64,000 bases of DNA from Arsenicicoccus bolidensis DSM 15745 (GTDB lineage Bacteria; Actinomycetota; Actinomycetes; Actinomycetales; Dermatophilaceae). The stretch lies in contig NZ_AUFG01000016.1 in NCBI RefSeq assembly GCF_000426385.1, positions 24,504 to 88,503 on the forward strand, in the 5' to 3' direction. The notes below the pieces were generated by a model. That model was not told the origin of the DNA, ran no database searches, and worked only from the letters and a program-made list of their open reading frames with translations. Both the position numbers and the translations under genes were made by a program. This document shows, in pieces, positions 27,953-39,100 of the stretch (its first letter is position 1; each line of letters opens with the position of its first letter).

Positions 27953-28633
27953 CTAGGCCGGTCCGCCGGCCTTGTAGCCCACCCCGCGGACCGTCAGCAC
28001 GATCTCCGGGTGCTCGGGGTCGTGCTCGATCTTGGACCGCAGCCGCTGCACGTGGACGTTGACCAGGCGGGTGTCCCCGGCGTGGCGGTAGCCCCACACC
28101 TGCTCCAGCAGCACCTCGCGCGTGAAGACCTGCCACGGCTTGCGCGCCAGGGCGACGAGCAGGTCGAACTCCAGCGGCGTGAGGGACAGCGCCTCGTCGC
28201 CGCGCTTGACGGCGTGCCCCGCCACGTCGATCGACAGATCACCGATGGTCAGGTGCTCCTGCTCGACCTCCTCGCCACGCCGCAGCCGGACCCGCATGCG
28301 CGCGATCAGCTCGGCCGGCTTGAACGGCTTGACGATGTAGTCGTCGGCGCCGGACTCCAGCCCGACGACCACGTCGGTCGTGTCGGTGCGGGCGCTGAGC
28401 ATCACGATCGGCACGCCCGACTCCGCGCGGATGCGACGACACACCTCGACGCCGTCCATGCCCGGCAGCATCACGTCGAGCAGCACCAGGTCCGGCTTGA
28501 CCTCGCGGAAGGCGGGCACGGCGGCCGTGCCGGTGGCCACGTGCGTCACGTCGAAGCCTTCGTTGGTCAGCACGATGCCCAGCATCTCGGCGAGCGCGAG
28601 GTCGTCGTCGACAACCAGGATCCGGCTCTTCAC
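27953..28633 (-). CDS. mtrA: Response regulator MtrA
   Basis: 226 residues from GTG 28633 with AAGGAG nine bases upstream. Receiver domain with D9-D10-D11, phospho-acceptor D53 in LVLLDVMLPGMDG, Thr/Ser in VIMLSA region and K in DDYIVKPFKPAEL; OmpR/PhoB winged helix with LTPLEFDLLVALARKPWQVF and VQRLRSKIEHDPEHPEIVLTVRGVGYK. MtrA is a conserved and, in mycobacteria, essential regulator of cell division, DNA replication timing and wall metabolism. Upstream (28693-28708) lies a GTGAC-N6-GTTAT direct repeat on the minus strand that resembles half of the reported MtrA box; autoregulation is possible. Confidence 0.98.
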   Translation of the reverse strand: MKSRILVVDDDLALAEMLGIVLTNEGFDVTHVATGTAAVPAFREVKPDLVLLDVMLPGMDGVEVCRRIRAESGVPIVMLSARTDTTDVVVGLESGADDYIVKPFKPAELIARMRVRLRRGEEVEQEHLTIGDLSIDVAGHAVKRGDEALSLTPLEFDLLVALARKPWQVFTREVLLEQVWGYRHAGDTRLVNVHVQRLRSKIEHDPEHPEIVLTVRGVGYKAGGPA

Positions 28634-28738
28634 GGGGGGTGCTCCTTCGCTGCGGGACGTCCTGCGTCATCTTCACACACAGTGGGCCCGGGATAACGGA
28701 AGGGTCACGGCCCGACGGCGTGTCCCGGGGTGACCAGG

Positions 28739-28796
28739 CCGTATGCCGCAGCGGGCCGACGCCTCCGGGGTGGAGGCGTCGGCCCGCGGCATACGG
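28739..28796 (-). terminator. Long terminator hairpin after ahcY
   Basis: A 58-base inverted repeat: outer arms CCGTATGCCGC / GCGGCATACGG and inner arms GGGCCGACGCCTCC / GGAGGCGTCGGCCC, loop GGGGT. It starts 29 bases past the ahcY stop and also shields mtrA from read-through. The outer arms contain the GTATGCC oligomer that recurs throughout the window. Confidence 0.85.
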
Positions 28797-28824
28797 CAGG
28801 TGCGCGGTCAGGCAGCGGACCCGC

Positions 28825-30297
<1,473 letters not shown>

Positions 30298-30403
30298 GAT
30301 GGACAGTCCCTTCGGTTGGTATGACGACAGTCTGGGCCCGGCGCCGCCCATCTGGGCTGCACGGTTTCACCTGCGCCGACCGTCGGCCAGTCTAGGTGAC
30401 GGG

Positions 30404-31600
30404 TCAGGGGTGGCCGGCCGCGCGCAGGTTGGCCACGTGCGGGTTGGTGGAGGGGTCGAGCCCCAGGCCGAGGGCGGCATAGGTGCTGAGGAAGTCCGTG
30501 AGCGCCATGACCTCGGCGAGCCGCACGGCCGGGTGGCCGGCCTCGCTCGAGACCTCGTGCACCCGGACCCCGACGTCGTGCGCCTCCTGGAGCACCAGGT
30601 CGGCCAGCGAGGACTGCGCCGGCGGTATGTCGCGGCCGCCCTCGCGCAGCATGAGCAGCCCGAGCGGCGGCTCCTCGGGGGCGTCGAGGAAGGGATCGGC
30701 GAAGATGTCCCGCCCGGCGGCGCCGACGCGCCCGCCACGCCCGCCGGACGGGGCGCTGACGCCCTGTCCCCCGGCGGCGGTGTAGGGCCCGCCGAAGGTC
30801 GCGACGACCTGGGACGCCGCGTCCGGCAGGGAGCCGCACATCGCGGGGATGCGGGCCGTGCGCGCCAGGCCGGCGACCGCGCGGTGGGCGGCCACCCCCA
30901 TGAGGGGGCCGTCCCCCAGCACGACGGGGACCGTCTCGACGAGCGTCTGCGCGGCGATCTTGGCGGGGTTGACGAAGCACTCGGACGAGGGGCGGCAGGC
31001 CTCGGCCTGGGCGTCGAGGCGGTCGGCCAGGTCGTCGAGGACGGGCGTCGGCAGGTCGACGACGCCGAGGGTGGCGCTGGCGACCAGGACGGGCGTCAGC
31101 AGGGACCACAGCGAGGTCCGGGAGGACACGACGCCTCGCGGGACCGGGACGTGCAGCCCTCGCGCCCGGGCGGTGACGTCCGCGAGGGGCGACTCGGCCG
31201 CCCCGACCGTCACCAGCTGGGCCCCTCGTCGGCCGGCCTCGGCGGCGAGGCCCAGCGGGCCGGGAGCGCGTCCCGACAGCGAGACGGCCACGACGAGGTC
31301 CATGGGTCCGACCCAGGCGGGCAGGGGTCCTGCGGCACGCTGGGAGACGGGCACCGGGCTGTGGGCCTCGGCGAGCACGGTGAGGACCTCCCCCACCACG
31401 GCCGAGCCGCCGAGCGCGGCCACGAGCACGGCCCGGGGACGCTCCTCGCGATCGAGCCGGTCGACGCCGGCCTCGACCGCCAGGTGCGTCGCCTCCCGCA
31501 CCTGAGCCCCTGCCGTGGCGAGCGCCCGGAGGTGTCCGCGCGAGTCGAGGCGCTGCACCTCGTCGAGGTCGTCGACCAGTGCTTCGTCCAGCTGCGGCAT
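30404..31600 (-). CDS. SIS-domain protein, phosphoglucose/phosphomannose isomerase-like (Rv3256c type)
   Basis: 398 residues from ATG 31600 with GAGGAGG eight bases upstream. Two SIS-like halves: VLVAALGGSAVVGEVLTVLAEAHSPVPV... and VVAVSLSGRAPGPLGLAAEA (sugar-phosphate binding Ser/Thr loops), then VPVVLGDGPLMGVAAHRAV and ALTDFLSTYAALGLGLDPS near the C-terminus. Family members include bifunctional phosphoglucose/phosphomannose isomerases; the actinobacterial Rv3256c subgroup sits beside manB and is believed to serve mannose-phosphate supply, but its activity is not settled. The first loop lacks some consensus Ser/Thr. In an operon with the Trm112-like gene and manB. Confidence 0.85.
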   Translation of the reverse strand: MPQLDEALVDDLDEVQRLDSRGHLRALATAGAQVREATHLAVEAGVDRLDREERPRAVLVAALGGSAVVGEVLTVLAEAHSPVPVSQRAAGPLPAWVGPMDLVVAVSLSGRAPGPLGLAAEAGRRGAQLVTVGAAESPLADVTARARGLHVPVPRGVVSSRTSLWSLLTPVLVASATLGVVDLPTPVLDDLADRLDAQAEACRPSSECFVNPAKIAAQTLVETVPVVLGDGPLMGVAAHRAVAGLARTARIPAMCGSLPDAASQVVATFGGPYTAAGGQGVSAPSGGRGGRVGAAGRDIFADPFLDAPEEPPLGLLMLREGGRDIPPAQSSLADLVLQEAHDVGVRVHEVSSEAGHPAVRLAEVMALTDFLSTYAALGLGLDPSTNPHVANLRAAGHP

Positions 31601-31647
31601 CGCCGGCCCTCCTCGGGTGGTGCGGTGCAGGTGCTCGTGCGGGTGGG

Positions 31648-31851
31648 TCAGAGGGTGCGCGCCTCGTCCATGAGCAGGACGGGGATGCCGTCGACGATCG
31701 GGAAGGCCACGCCGAGCTCGGCGCAGCGCAGCTCGGGGCCGTCCGGGCCCTCGGCGTCGACGAGCTCGTGCTCGCCGCCCGGGGACCGCAGGATCTCCCG
31801 CAGCCAGGGCTGGATCGTGCTGCTGGTGGTGGGCTCGGACATGTCGGTCAC
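31648..31851 (-). CDS. Trm112-like small zinc-ribbon-fold protein
   Basis: 67 residues: QPWLREILRSPGGEHELVD, then ELRCAELGVAFPIVDGIPVLLMDEAR, the standard YcaR/Trm112 pattern (PLL..P..K.PL....LxC..C...YPI.DGIPVLL). Only one cysteine remains of the usual zinc tetrad, and 'CPxCKG' is replaced by SPGGEHEL. GTG 31851 is preferred because it overlaps the manB stop (GTGA); ATG 31842 is an alternative. Trm112 partners activate methyltransferases, and the small bacterial versions are often encoded with cell-envelope sugar genes. Lies between manB and the SIS gene as in other actinobacteria. Confidence 0.85.
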   Translation of the reverse strand: MTDMSEPTTSSTIQPWLREILRSPGGEHELVDAEGPDGPELRCAELGVAFPIVDGIPVLLMDEARTL

Positions 31852-33308
31852 GCCTTTCCTCGGATGATCGTCAGGACCTCGTCGCGGACCCGCTCCATGG
31901 TGGGCCGGTCGGCTGCCTCGACGTTGAGTCGCAGCAGGGGCTCGGTGTTGCTCGGGCGGACGTTGATCCACCACAGCGGGCCGTCGCCGTCCGCCTCGTG
32001 GGTCGCCGTCAGGCCGTCCAGCTCGTCGACGTCCAGCCCGCGCTCACGCGCCCAGGCGGTGACCTCGGCGCTGCGGGCTGCCTGGTCGTCGACGGTGGAG
32101 TTGATCTCGCCGCTCGCGGCGTAGCGGTCGAAGCGGGCCACGAGCGCGCTGAGCGGACCATCCTGCTCGCCGAGCGCCGCCAGCACGTGCATCGCCGCGA
32201 GCATGCCGGTGTCGGCGTACCAGAAGTCCTTGAAGTAGTAGTGCGCCGAGTGCTCCCCACCGAAGACCGCGCCGTGCTCGGCCATGGTCGCCTTGATGAA
32301 GGAGTGCCCCACCCGGGTGCGCACGGCCCTCGCCCCGACCTCGGCCACGACCTCCGGGACGGCCCGCGAGGTGATGACGTTGTGCACGAACGTGAGGTCG
32401 GCGGCCGAGGCGCCGTTCTGCGTCATACGGGCCGTCTCGCGGGACACGATCAGCCCGGTGATCGCGGAGGGGCTGACCGCCTCGCCACGCTCGTCGACCG
32501 CGAAGCAGCGGTCGGCGTCGCCGTCGAAGGCCAGGCCCACGTCGGCCCCGTGCTCCACGACGGCGCGCTGCAGGTCGACGAGGTTGGCGGGCTCGAGCGG
32601 GTTGGCCTCGTGGTTGGGGAAGGTGCCGTCGAGCTCGAAGTAGAGCGGGACCACCTCGAGCGGCAGGGCGGGCAGACCGGCCGCGTCGCCGAGGACCGCG
32701 GGGACCGTGAGGCCACCCATGCCGTTGCCGGCGTCGACCACGACCTTGATGGGGCGGCTGCGGCGCGGCGACGAGAGGTCCACGAGAGAGCGCAGGAACG
32801 CGGCGTACTCGCCCAGCAGGTCACGCTCGACGATGGCACCGGTCCGCTGCTCGCCCTCCCTGTCGTCCGAGGCGTCGTCGCCGTCGAGGATCGCCTGCGC
32901 CAGGTCGCGCACCTCCGCGAGACCGGACTCCTGGCCCACCGGGCGCGCCCCTGCCCGGCACAGCTTGATGCCGTTGTAGGCCGCGGGGTTGTGGCTCGCG
33001 GTGAACATCGCCCCCGGCACGTCGAGGTGCCCGGCGGCGAAGTAGAGCCCGTCCGTGGAGCACAGGCCGATGATGGTCACGTCCACGCCGTGCTGGGCGG
33101 CCCCCTCCGCGAAGGCCCGCGACAGCTCCGGCGACGACGGGCGCATGTCATAGCCGATCACCAGGCTGGTCGCGCCCTCGGGCAGGATCACGGCCCGGGC
33201 GAACGCGGAACCCAGCGCACGGGACACGCGGGAGTCGAGCTGCTCGGGCACGAGGCCCCGGACGTCGTAGGCCTTGACGAAGGTCGAGAGGTCGGTGCGA
33301 GAGGTCAC
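31848..33308 (-). CDS. manB: Phosphomannomutase/phosphoglucomutase
   Basis: 486 residues, four alpha-D-phosphohexomutase domains: catalytic Ser in MFTASHNPAAYNGIKLC, metal loop LAFDGDADRCFAVDERGE, sugar loop VFGGEHSAHYYF and phosphate loop INVRPSNTEPLLRLNVEA. It interconverts mannose-6-phosphate and mannose-1-phosphate (and probably glucose equivalents), supplying GDP-mannose for phosphatidylinositol mannosides and glycans. GTG 33308 lies seven bases after a TAGGCT hexamer (complement of 33316-33321), so the message is probably leaderless. First gene of manB-Trm112-SIS; neighbours match Rv3257c order. Confidence 0.95.
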   Translation of the reverse strand: MTSRTDLSTFVKAYDVRGLVPEQLDSRVSRALGSAFARAVILPEGATSLVIGYDMRPSSPELSRAFAEGAAQHGVDVTIIGLCSTDGLYFAAGHLDVPGAMFTASHNPAAYNGIKLCRAGARPVGQESGLAEVRDLAQAILDGDDASDDREGEQRTGAIVERDLLGEYAAFLRSLVDLSSPRRSRPIKVVVDAGNGMGGLTVPAVLGDAAGLPALPLEVVPLYFELDGTFPNHEANPLEPANLVDLQRAVVEHGADVGLAFDGDADRCFAVDERGEAVSPSAITGLIVSRETARMTQNGASAADLTFVHNVITSRAVPEVVAEVGARAVRTRVGHSFIKATMAEHGAVFGGEHSAHYYFKDFWYADTGMLAAMHVLAALGEQDGPLSALVARFDRYAASGEINSTVDDQAARSAEVTAWARERGLDVDELDGLTATHEADGDGPLWWINVRPSNTEPLLRLNVEAADRPTMERVRDEVLTIIRGKA

Positions 33309-33349
33309 GACGGGGAGCCTACCGGTCCGGGTGTGACGGGCGCGGGTGG

Positions 33350-33991
33350 TCAGGAGGAGCGGGCCGGCGTGGTGCCACCGGGCTCGTCGGAGGCGACTGT
33401 GTCATCGGGCGCTACAGGCGCTACAGGCGCGGCGGGCGCGTCCGAGGCAGCGGAGAGGTCGCGCGCGGCGGGGTCGGCTGGCGCGTCCGGAGCGTCGGCG
33501 TCGAGGTCGAGGTCGCGCAGGACCCGCAGGTGACCGCGTCGGCCCACCTCGACGGCGGAGACGGTCCCCGACTGGCGGGCGACCCGGGCCGAGACCTCAC
33601 GGGCCTGCTCGGACGTGCGCGGCGTGGCGACGACCGTGCGACGCTCCGCACCCGCGCCACCATCTCGGGACTGCGACTGGGACTGTGCCTGCGACTGCGG
33701 CTGCGGCTGCGAGGAAGGCCGCCGGCGCGGGCCTCGGACGGCGTCCGCGATCGCCACCAGCTCGTCCGGGGCGGGCTCGGGCTCCGCGAACTCCGGCACC
33801 AGCCGCACGACCTCCCACCCGCGCGGGGCGGTGAGCCGGCGGGCGTGGTCCGCGCACAGGTCGTACGAGTGCGGCTCGGCAAAGGTCGCGAGCGCCCCGA
33901 GGACGATCTGGGAGTCGGCGTAGACGTAGGTCAGCGTCGCGACTGCCGGTCGGCCGCACGGGGTCTTGGAGCACAGTCGCTGGACGGTCAC
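33350..33991 (-). CDS. DUF3499-family protein
   Basis: 213 residues from GTG 33991. The conserved N-terminal 90 residues (RLCSKTPCGRPAVATLTYVY, DSQIVLGALATFAEPHSYDL and CADHARRLTAPRGWEVVRL) contain cysteines C-x4-C and a C-x2-H that could bind zinc, as in the actinobacterial DUF3499 family (Rv3258c). The remaining half is low complexity: a Gln/Ser run (QPQPQSQAQSQSQS) and an Ala/Pro/Asp-rich acidic tail. Function unknown. It sits between manB and a divergent Rv3259-like gene, as in mycobacteria. The start is the GTG at the family's conserved beginning; upstream sequence has no good ribosome site. Confidence 0.88.
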   Translation of the reverse strand: MTVQRLCSKTPCGRPAVATLTYVYADSQIVLGALATFAEPHSYDLCADHARRLTAPRGWEVVRLVPEFAEPEPAPDELVAIADAVRGPRRRPSSQPQPQSQAQSQSQSRDGGAGAERRTVVATPRTSEQAREVSARVARQSGTVSAVEVGRRGHLRVLRDLDLDADAPDAPADPAARDLSAASDAPAAPVAPVAPDDTVASDEPGGTTPARSS

Positions 33992-34046
33992 GGTGGGCAA
34001 CCCTAGTCCTGGTTCTGCGGCAGAGCCATCGGCGCGCCGTATCGTG

Positions 34047-34511
34047 ATGGCCGTGACCGATCCAGCCCCCGACCCGCACCCCACCACGGCTCGTCGGCTC
34101 GCCCGCGACCGCCGGGGCCGCGGACGACGCGGCCCGCTCGCGTGGCCCCCGGTGCCCGAGATGACCTCGCGCGAGGACCGGTTCGACCAGCTGGTCCTCG
34201 ACGCGGTCGAGCGGCTCGTGCCCCGGGCGGCGGGTCGGCTGGACGGCGTGGAAGTCGCCGTCGAGCTGGTGCCGGGCGGCGACGTCCTCGTCGCGGCGGA
34301 GCGGGAGGGGTCGATCCCGCTGGGCCACGCCCGCCAGGGCCAGGGACGATCCGGGCCGCGCATCGTCGTCTACCGCCGGCCGGTGGAGTCACGGGTCCGC
34401 GACCGCACCGAGCTCGCAGAGCTGGTCGACACCGTGGTCGTGGAGCAGGCGGCGGCCCTGCTGATGGTCGCCCCCGAGGACCTGGACCCGGACTACGACG
34501 GTCACCCCTGA
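34047..34511 (+). CDS. Rv3259-like zincin-fold protein lacking the metal-binding motif
   Basis: 154 residues from ATG 34047. After a basic start (RRLARDRRGRGRRGPL) come RFDQLVLDAVERLVPR, VEVAVELVPGG, IPLGHARQGQGR, RIVVYRRPVESR and a terminal ELAELVDTVVVEQAAALLMV, the layout of the actinobacterial Rv3259 branch of the 'metallopeptidase family' (DUF1025). Typical family members carry HExxH in the terminal helix; here the matching stretch is VDTVVVEQAAALL, with no histidine, so peptidase activity is unlikely. Divergent from DUF3499 by 55 bases, same placement as Rv3258c/Rv3259. Likely a structural or regulatory derivative. Confidence 0.78.
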   Translation: MAVTDPAPDPHPTTARRLARDRRGRGRRGPLAWPPVPEMTSREDRFDQLVLDAVERLVPRAAGRLDGVEVAVELVPGGDVLVAAEREGSIPLGHARQGQGRSGPRIVVYRRPVESRVRDRTELAELVDTVVVEQAAALLMVAPEDLDPDYDGHP

Positions 34512-34604
34512 GGGTCACCCCGCCGCAGCCGCGCTGGAGTTCCGCACGGGGCGTCCCCCTGCGCGGCTGCCCCTGGCGTGCCCCTCGGGATGGCCCCTGC
34601 AGGC

Positions 34605-36104
34605 TCAGCGGGAGGGCGACAGGACATACGGCGTGGTCGTCTGCCACGGGGCGACCAGCGGGGCGACGGTCACCAGACCGCCGTCGGCCTCGGACACCAC
34701 CGCGGCCCGCACGCCCTGCGCCGCCGACACCCACACCGAGGTCGCGTCGCCGACGTCGACGGCGCTGGTCCCCCGGGCGGGGACGTCGACCCGGCGCGGG
34801 GCCGTGGACCCGTCGCCTCCCACCACGGTCACGGTCGTGGCCACGGCGGTGTCGCCCGGGTTGGTGAGCGCGACACGGTGCCTGAGCCTGGCGCCCTCGG
34901 GCTGGCCCAGCGGGAGACCGGCCAGGTCGTCCAGCGCCGGGACCGCCGGCACCCAGGCGAAGTCGCGGACGGGCGCTCCCACCGACCCCGATCCCTGCGG
35001 GCGTCGGCCGTCGGCCCTCCCGAGATAGGCCGCCGCGGCAACGGGGGCCGTGGCCGACACGCGGACGCCGTAGGTGCCGGCGGGCAGGGAGGGCAGACCC
35101 ACGTCGCGGCTGGCCCCGGCGGGGATCCGCACGGGCCGCAGGGGGTCCCCCACCGGGCCGTTCGGACCGAGGGTGGTCACTCTGACCTCCGTGGCCCGAT
35201 CGGCGACCCCGGCGACCCGCACCACCGTGGGGTCGTCGGGGCCGGCGACGACCAGTCCGGGGACGACGAGGTCCTGGCCGGTGGCGCTGGGTGCCACGTC
35301 GTCCGCGCCGCGGGCGGTGATGCCGTCGAGCCACCCGTCGTGCAGCGACGCGTGGACGGTGCCGCCGCGCACGTGCACCTGCGCCGTCGGGCTGGCCTCC
35401 GTGCCGTCGAGGGCGTCGAGGAGCACGACGGTGCGTCCGCGGGGCTCGACGACGACGTCGCGGCCCGCAACGCTCGCGATCGGCCCGGTCGCGCCGTGCA
35501 GCGTCACGTCGACGGTGACCGGCGTCTCGTGCGGGTTGGTGAGGACGAGGTGCTCCTGGCGGCCGGCCTGGCCCGCACCCGCGGGGAACCAGGCATCGGT
35601 CACGGGCACGCCGCAGGGGACCGACACCAGGGCGGCCCTCTCGCCGGACGTCGCCAGGGACCGTTGCACCGCCGCCAGCGCGGGCGCCAGTCGCTGCGTC
35701 GCGGTGACGACCCCGGACCTCGGTCCCGCGAGCCGCGCGGTCGCGGCGCTGCCGGGCGCGGTGACCCGCTGCGCGTCGGCGGCGTCGGTGGGGCCCACCT
35801 GCAGGATGCCCGCGGGCAGCTCGCGCCCGCGGGCGGCGGAGACGCCGTCGGGGGCGGCGACGGCCACCAGGTCGACGGGGGTGGCCCCGGGCTCGGCAGG
35901 CAGTCCCGGGACCCCGACGGTCTCCTGGCCGGGGCAGACAAGCGTCCGGGTGGCGACGGGTCGGGCGGGTGGGGCCGTCTCCGGGGCCGCGGCTCGCGGT
36001 GCACCCGGCACCGTGACCCGGCCGTCGACCGCGCCGGAGCCGGCGACCACGGCCGCACCGACCACGACGACGCCGACCACGCGCAGCAGCCCTGCCCCGC
36101 TCAT
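34605..36104 (-). CDS. DUF5719-family exported protein
   Basis: 499 residues from ATG 36104, which overlaps the glycosyltransferase stop (ATGA). One N-terminal hydrophobic segment (LLRVVGVVVVGAAVVAGSGA) acts as signal or anchor; the rest is extracellular beta-rich repeats with phrases such as HLVLTNPHETPVTVDVTLHG and HRVALTNPGDTAVATTVTVV, suggesting two or three Ig-like folds, and single C pairs (VCPG...PCGV) that may form disulfides. DUF5719 genes commonly follow a large GT2 membrane protein in actinobacteria, so the product may act with it outside the membrane. Exact role unknown. Confidence 0.85.
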   Translation of the reverse strand: MSGAGLLRVVGVVVVGAAVVAGSGAVDGRVTVPGAPRAAAPETAPPARPVATRTLVCPGQETVGVPGLPAEPGATPVDLVAVAAPDGVSAARGRELPAGILQVGPTDAADAQRVTAPGSAATARLAGPRSGVVTATQRLAPALAAVQRSLATSGERAALVSVPCGVPVTDAWFPAGAGQAGRQEHLVLTNPHETPVTVDVTLHGATGPIASVAGRDVVVEPRGRTVVLLDALDGTEASPTAQVHVRGGTVHASLHDGWLDGITARGADDVAPSATGQDLVVPGLVVAGPDDPTVVRVAGVADRATEVRVTTLGPNGPVGDPLRPVRIPAGASRDVGLPSLPAGTYGVRVSATAPVAAAAYLGRADGRRPQGSGSVGAPVRDFAWVPAVPALDDLAGLPLGQPEGARLRHRVALTNPGDTAVATTVTVVGGDGSTAPRRVDVPARGTSAVDVGDATSVWVSAAQGVRAAVVSEADGGLVTVAPLVAPWQTTTPYVLSPSR

Positions 36105-39100
36105 CGGACCACCTCTCCGTCTCGACCGCGTCGCACGCCGAACGGCAGGGCCAGCAGCAGGACGAGCGCCAGGCCCGCGCCCTGGACGAGCGACCAGGTC
36201 GGGTGGGCGGGCACCTGGCTCACCCGCACGTGACGGGTGTCCGCCGGGAGGTCGTATGCCGCGAGCTCGCCGTCCCGCGGCGTCAGGGCACGACCGTCGG
36301 CGAGCACCCGCGCGGTGTCGGCCCAGCCACGCTGCTGGGCAAAGGCAAGCACGGAGGGTGACGGCCCTGCAGGCCCCTCCGTCCCTGGGCCAGCTCCGGA
36401 TCCTGAGGCGCTCAGCGCCGTGTCGACCTCGGGGCCGCTGCCGTGGACGGGCACCGTCGCGACGGGGGTCCCGTCCGGCTGCTGGACCCGGACCGCCGAG
36501 ACGGGGACGGTTGCGCCGTCCGGTCCGGGTCGCGCAGTCACGCGCCAGACGGGGTCGCCCTCGGTGTCGGTCAGGCGGGACAGGCCGGCCGTGGTGTCTA
36601 GGCGGGCCGCGACGACCGGGTCCGCCGGTGAGAGGCCGACGAAGCCGACTCCTGCGTCCGCCAGCCGGTCCGCCACCGGGCGACCAGCGACGGGCTCGTC
36701 GGTGACGAGGTCGTGGGCCACATCGGGCAGGAGCGCGCTGGGTGCGACAGCAGCCGTGTCCCGTGGGAGGTCGCGCACGACGTCGGACGGATCGCCGGGC
36801 TCCAGGCGATATCCCATGACGGTCCCACGACGCTCCAGGGCGAGGTATCGCGCCGCGAGCGCGCTGTCCGCGCTGTCCTGCGCGACGGACGGCACCTGGC
36901 GGGCAGGGACCGCCAGCACCTGGTCGAGGCGGGTGAGGGCCAGCCAGGTCCCCTGCGCGAGCACGGCGACGGTCACGAGCCCCGCCACCACGCCTCCGGC
37001 CACCCGCAGGATCCTGGTCGCGCGCGGACGCGCGGGGACGGGCCGCCGCAGCGCCTCCGCTCCCTGCAACGCCGCGGCGAGCAGGGCCAGGGTCAGCAGG
37101 AGCAGGCCCGTGCCCGGCCAGGGCGAGATGGCCTGAGGTCCTCCGGCGGAGTCGGTGGCGTGGCCGACGACGAGGTGCGGGGCGGCGGCGGCGCCGGCGA
37201 TGCCGAGCAGGGCCAGCACCGCCAGGACGCGGGACGACCCGATGCGGCGCCCGTCGACCGCGAGGCCCCACACCCCGGCCAGCACGACGGTGGCCATGAG
37301 CAGCGGGAGCACGAGGCGGACGGTGGAGGCGAGGGACGGATCGGTGAGCCCGGCGGCGGTCGACGTCACGGGCTCGGCGGGCCACAGCAGGGCGAAGTGC
37401 CAGGGCCTCGGCTGCTCGGTCCAGGACGCGAGCCCGGGCCCGGTCAGCACCGACGCCGGCTCGCGCCACCAGGTCGCCACCGACGGCCCGAGCAGGACGA
37501 CGGGCGCGACGGCGAGGAGCAACCCGGCGACCCTGCCGCGTCCGTGGTTGGTGGCGGCCAGGACGAGCCCGAGCGCCACGACGACCACCAGCAGCACCGG
37601 CGCGACGGCGGCAGCCACGGCCGCGGCCAGCACCGTGCCTCCGACGGCGGGCCACCAGGGGCGACGCCGTCCGCAGGCGGCAAGTCCGGCGAGCAGCAGC
37701 GGGAGGACGATCGCGAGCAGGGCGGCCCCGACCCGGCCCTCCCCCAGACCGACGAGGAGAGCGGGTGAGAGTCCCCACGCCAGGGCGGCGAGGGCGCGGG
37801 GCCAGGGGCGGCGCGTGGCGGCCCGCCCGGCCAGGTAGGCGCTGAACGTCGCCGCCGGGATCGCGACGATGAGGAGCAGGGCTGCGGCGGCGCCGAGGGC
37901 AGAGCTCGGGGAGCGCCCCGGGAGGTGCTCCACCGCCCAGGCCGGCGCGGCCAGCAGCGGCAGCCACGCGGGTGGGTCGGCGGAGGAACCCAGGCCCGCG
38001 GGGTCCCACCCCGTGAGGTAGCGGGTCCACGCGGCCGACGAACCGCCCGCCCCCGGGCGCAGCTCACCGCCCGCCAGCCCTCGGTCCAGCAGCGCCCCTC
38101 CCCTGCCCTGCACCACCGGCCACCAGGCCGCCACGGCGAGGCCGACGGAGATGAGGACCGCGAGCACGCCGGGGTGCCGGGCGGCGCGGGCGCCCAGGTC
38201 GTCCCCGTCGAGGTCGGTCGCCTCGTCGCTGACCGGGCCCGGCTCGGCCAGGGAGCTCCCGGTGCCCGCAGCACCGCCACGTCCTCTCGGGCCGGTGCCG
38301 CCGTCGGTGGGCGACACGACCGACGGCAGGTGCGGCAGGCCGCGATAGACCTCGTCGCGCACCCCCGCCAGGGCGCGGCCGTGCGGGGCCAGCAGCCCAC
38401 CGAGCCCGGCACCACCGACGACGGCCGCGTGCCGTGCCCGCCTGCGAGACCCGAGGCTGCGCCAGGAGGTGAGCACCGCTCCCGCGTCGGAGAGCTCGGC
38501 GAACGCGGCGCGCGGGCGCTTGAGGACCAGGAGCACCGCCGACAGCAGCAACGCTCCGAGCAGGATGCGCACGGCATACCAGGGCACCAGCCGCCCGGGA
38601 CAGCGCGCGAGCGCGATCCGTCGCACCGCCCGCCGGTCGCGGCGGTAGGCCCGGTCGACGGCGCCCCGGCGTTCGCGCTCCCAGGCCCGCCGCTCGCGCA
38701 GGACGTGCTCGCGCGGGAACCGGTCGTCGTCGATGTCGTCGAGGCCCAGCCCGGCGAACGGCATCCGGTCCCGGGACCGCAGCCCCTGGGTGGTCGCCCG
38801 GGCGTCCAGCGCGACGGCCTCGGGGACCACGACGACCCGCAGCCCGGCCTGGTGGGCGCGCCAGCACAGGTCGAGGTCCGCCGCCACGGGAAACACGCGG
38901 TCGAGGGCGCCCAGCCGCAGGAGGGCGTCGGCCCGGGCCAGCATCGCGCCGGTGCCGACGGCCAGGACGTCGCTGCTGTGGTCGTGCTGGCCCTGGTCGA
39001 GCTCGCCGTGCCGTGGCGAGGCGACGCGCCGACCCGTCGGCGACACGGTCTGCCCCACCTCGACCAGGCGGCCGGGGTCGGTCGCGTCGACGTACTTGGG

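Noticed and set aside
24384..28136. A 1250-residue minus-strand frame covering lpqB and mtrB
   Set aside because: It is lpqB extended upstream in the wrong frame across mtrB. The GTG at 26156 in overlap with the mtrB stop and the lipobox set the real start.
30298..30403. SAH riboswitch upstream of ahcY
   Set aside because: Only about 100 bases are available and I found no conserved SAH aptamer core; not claimed.
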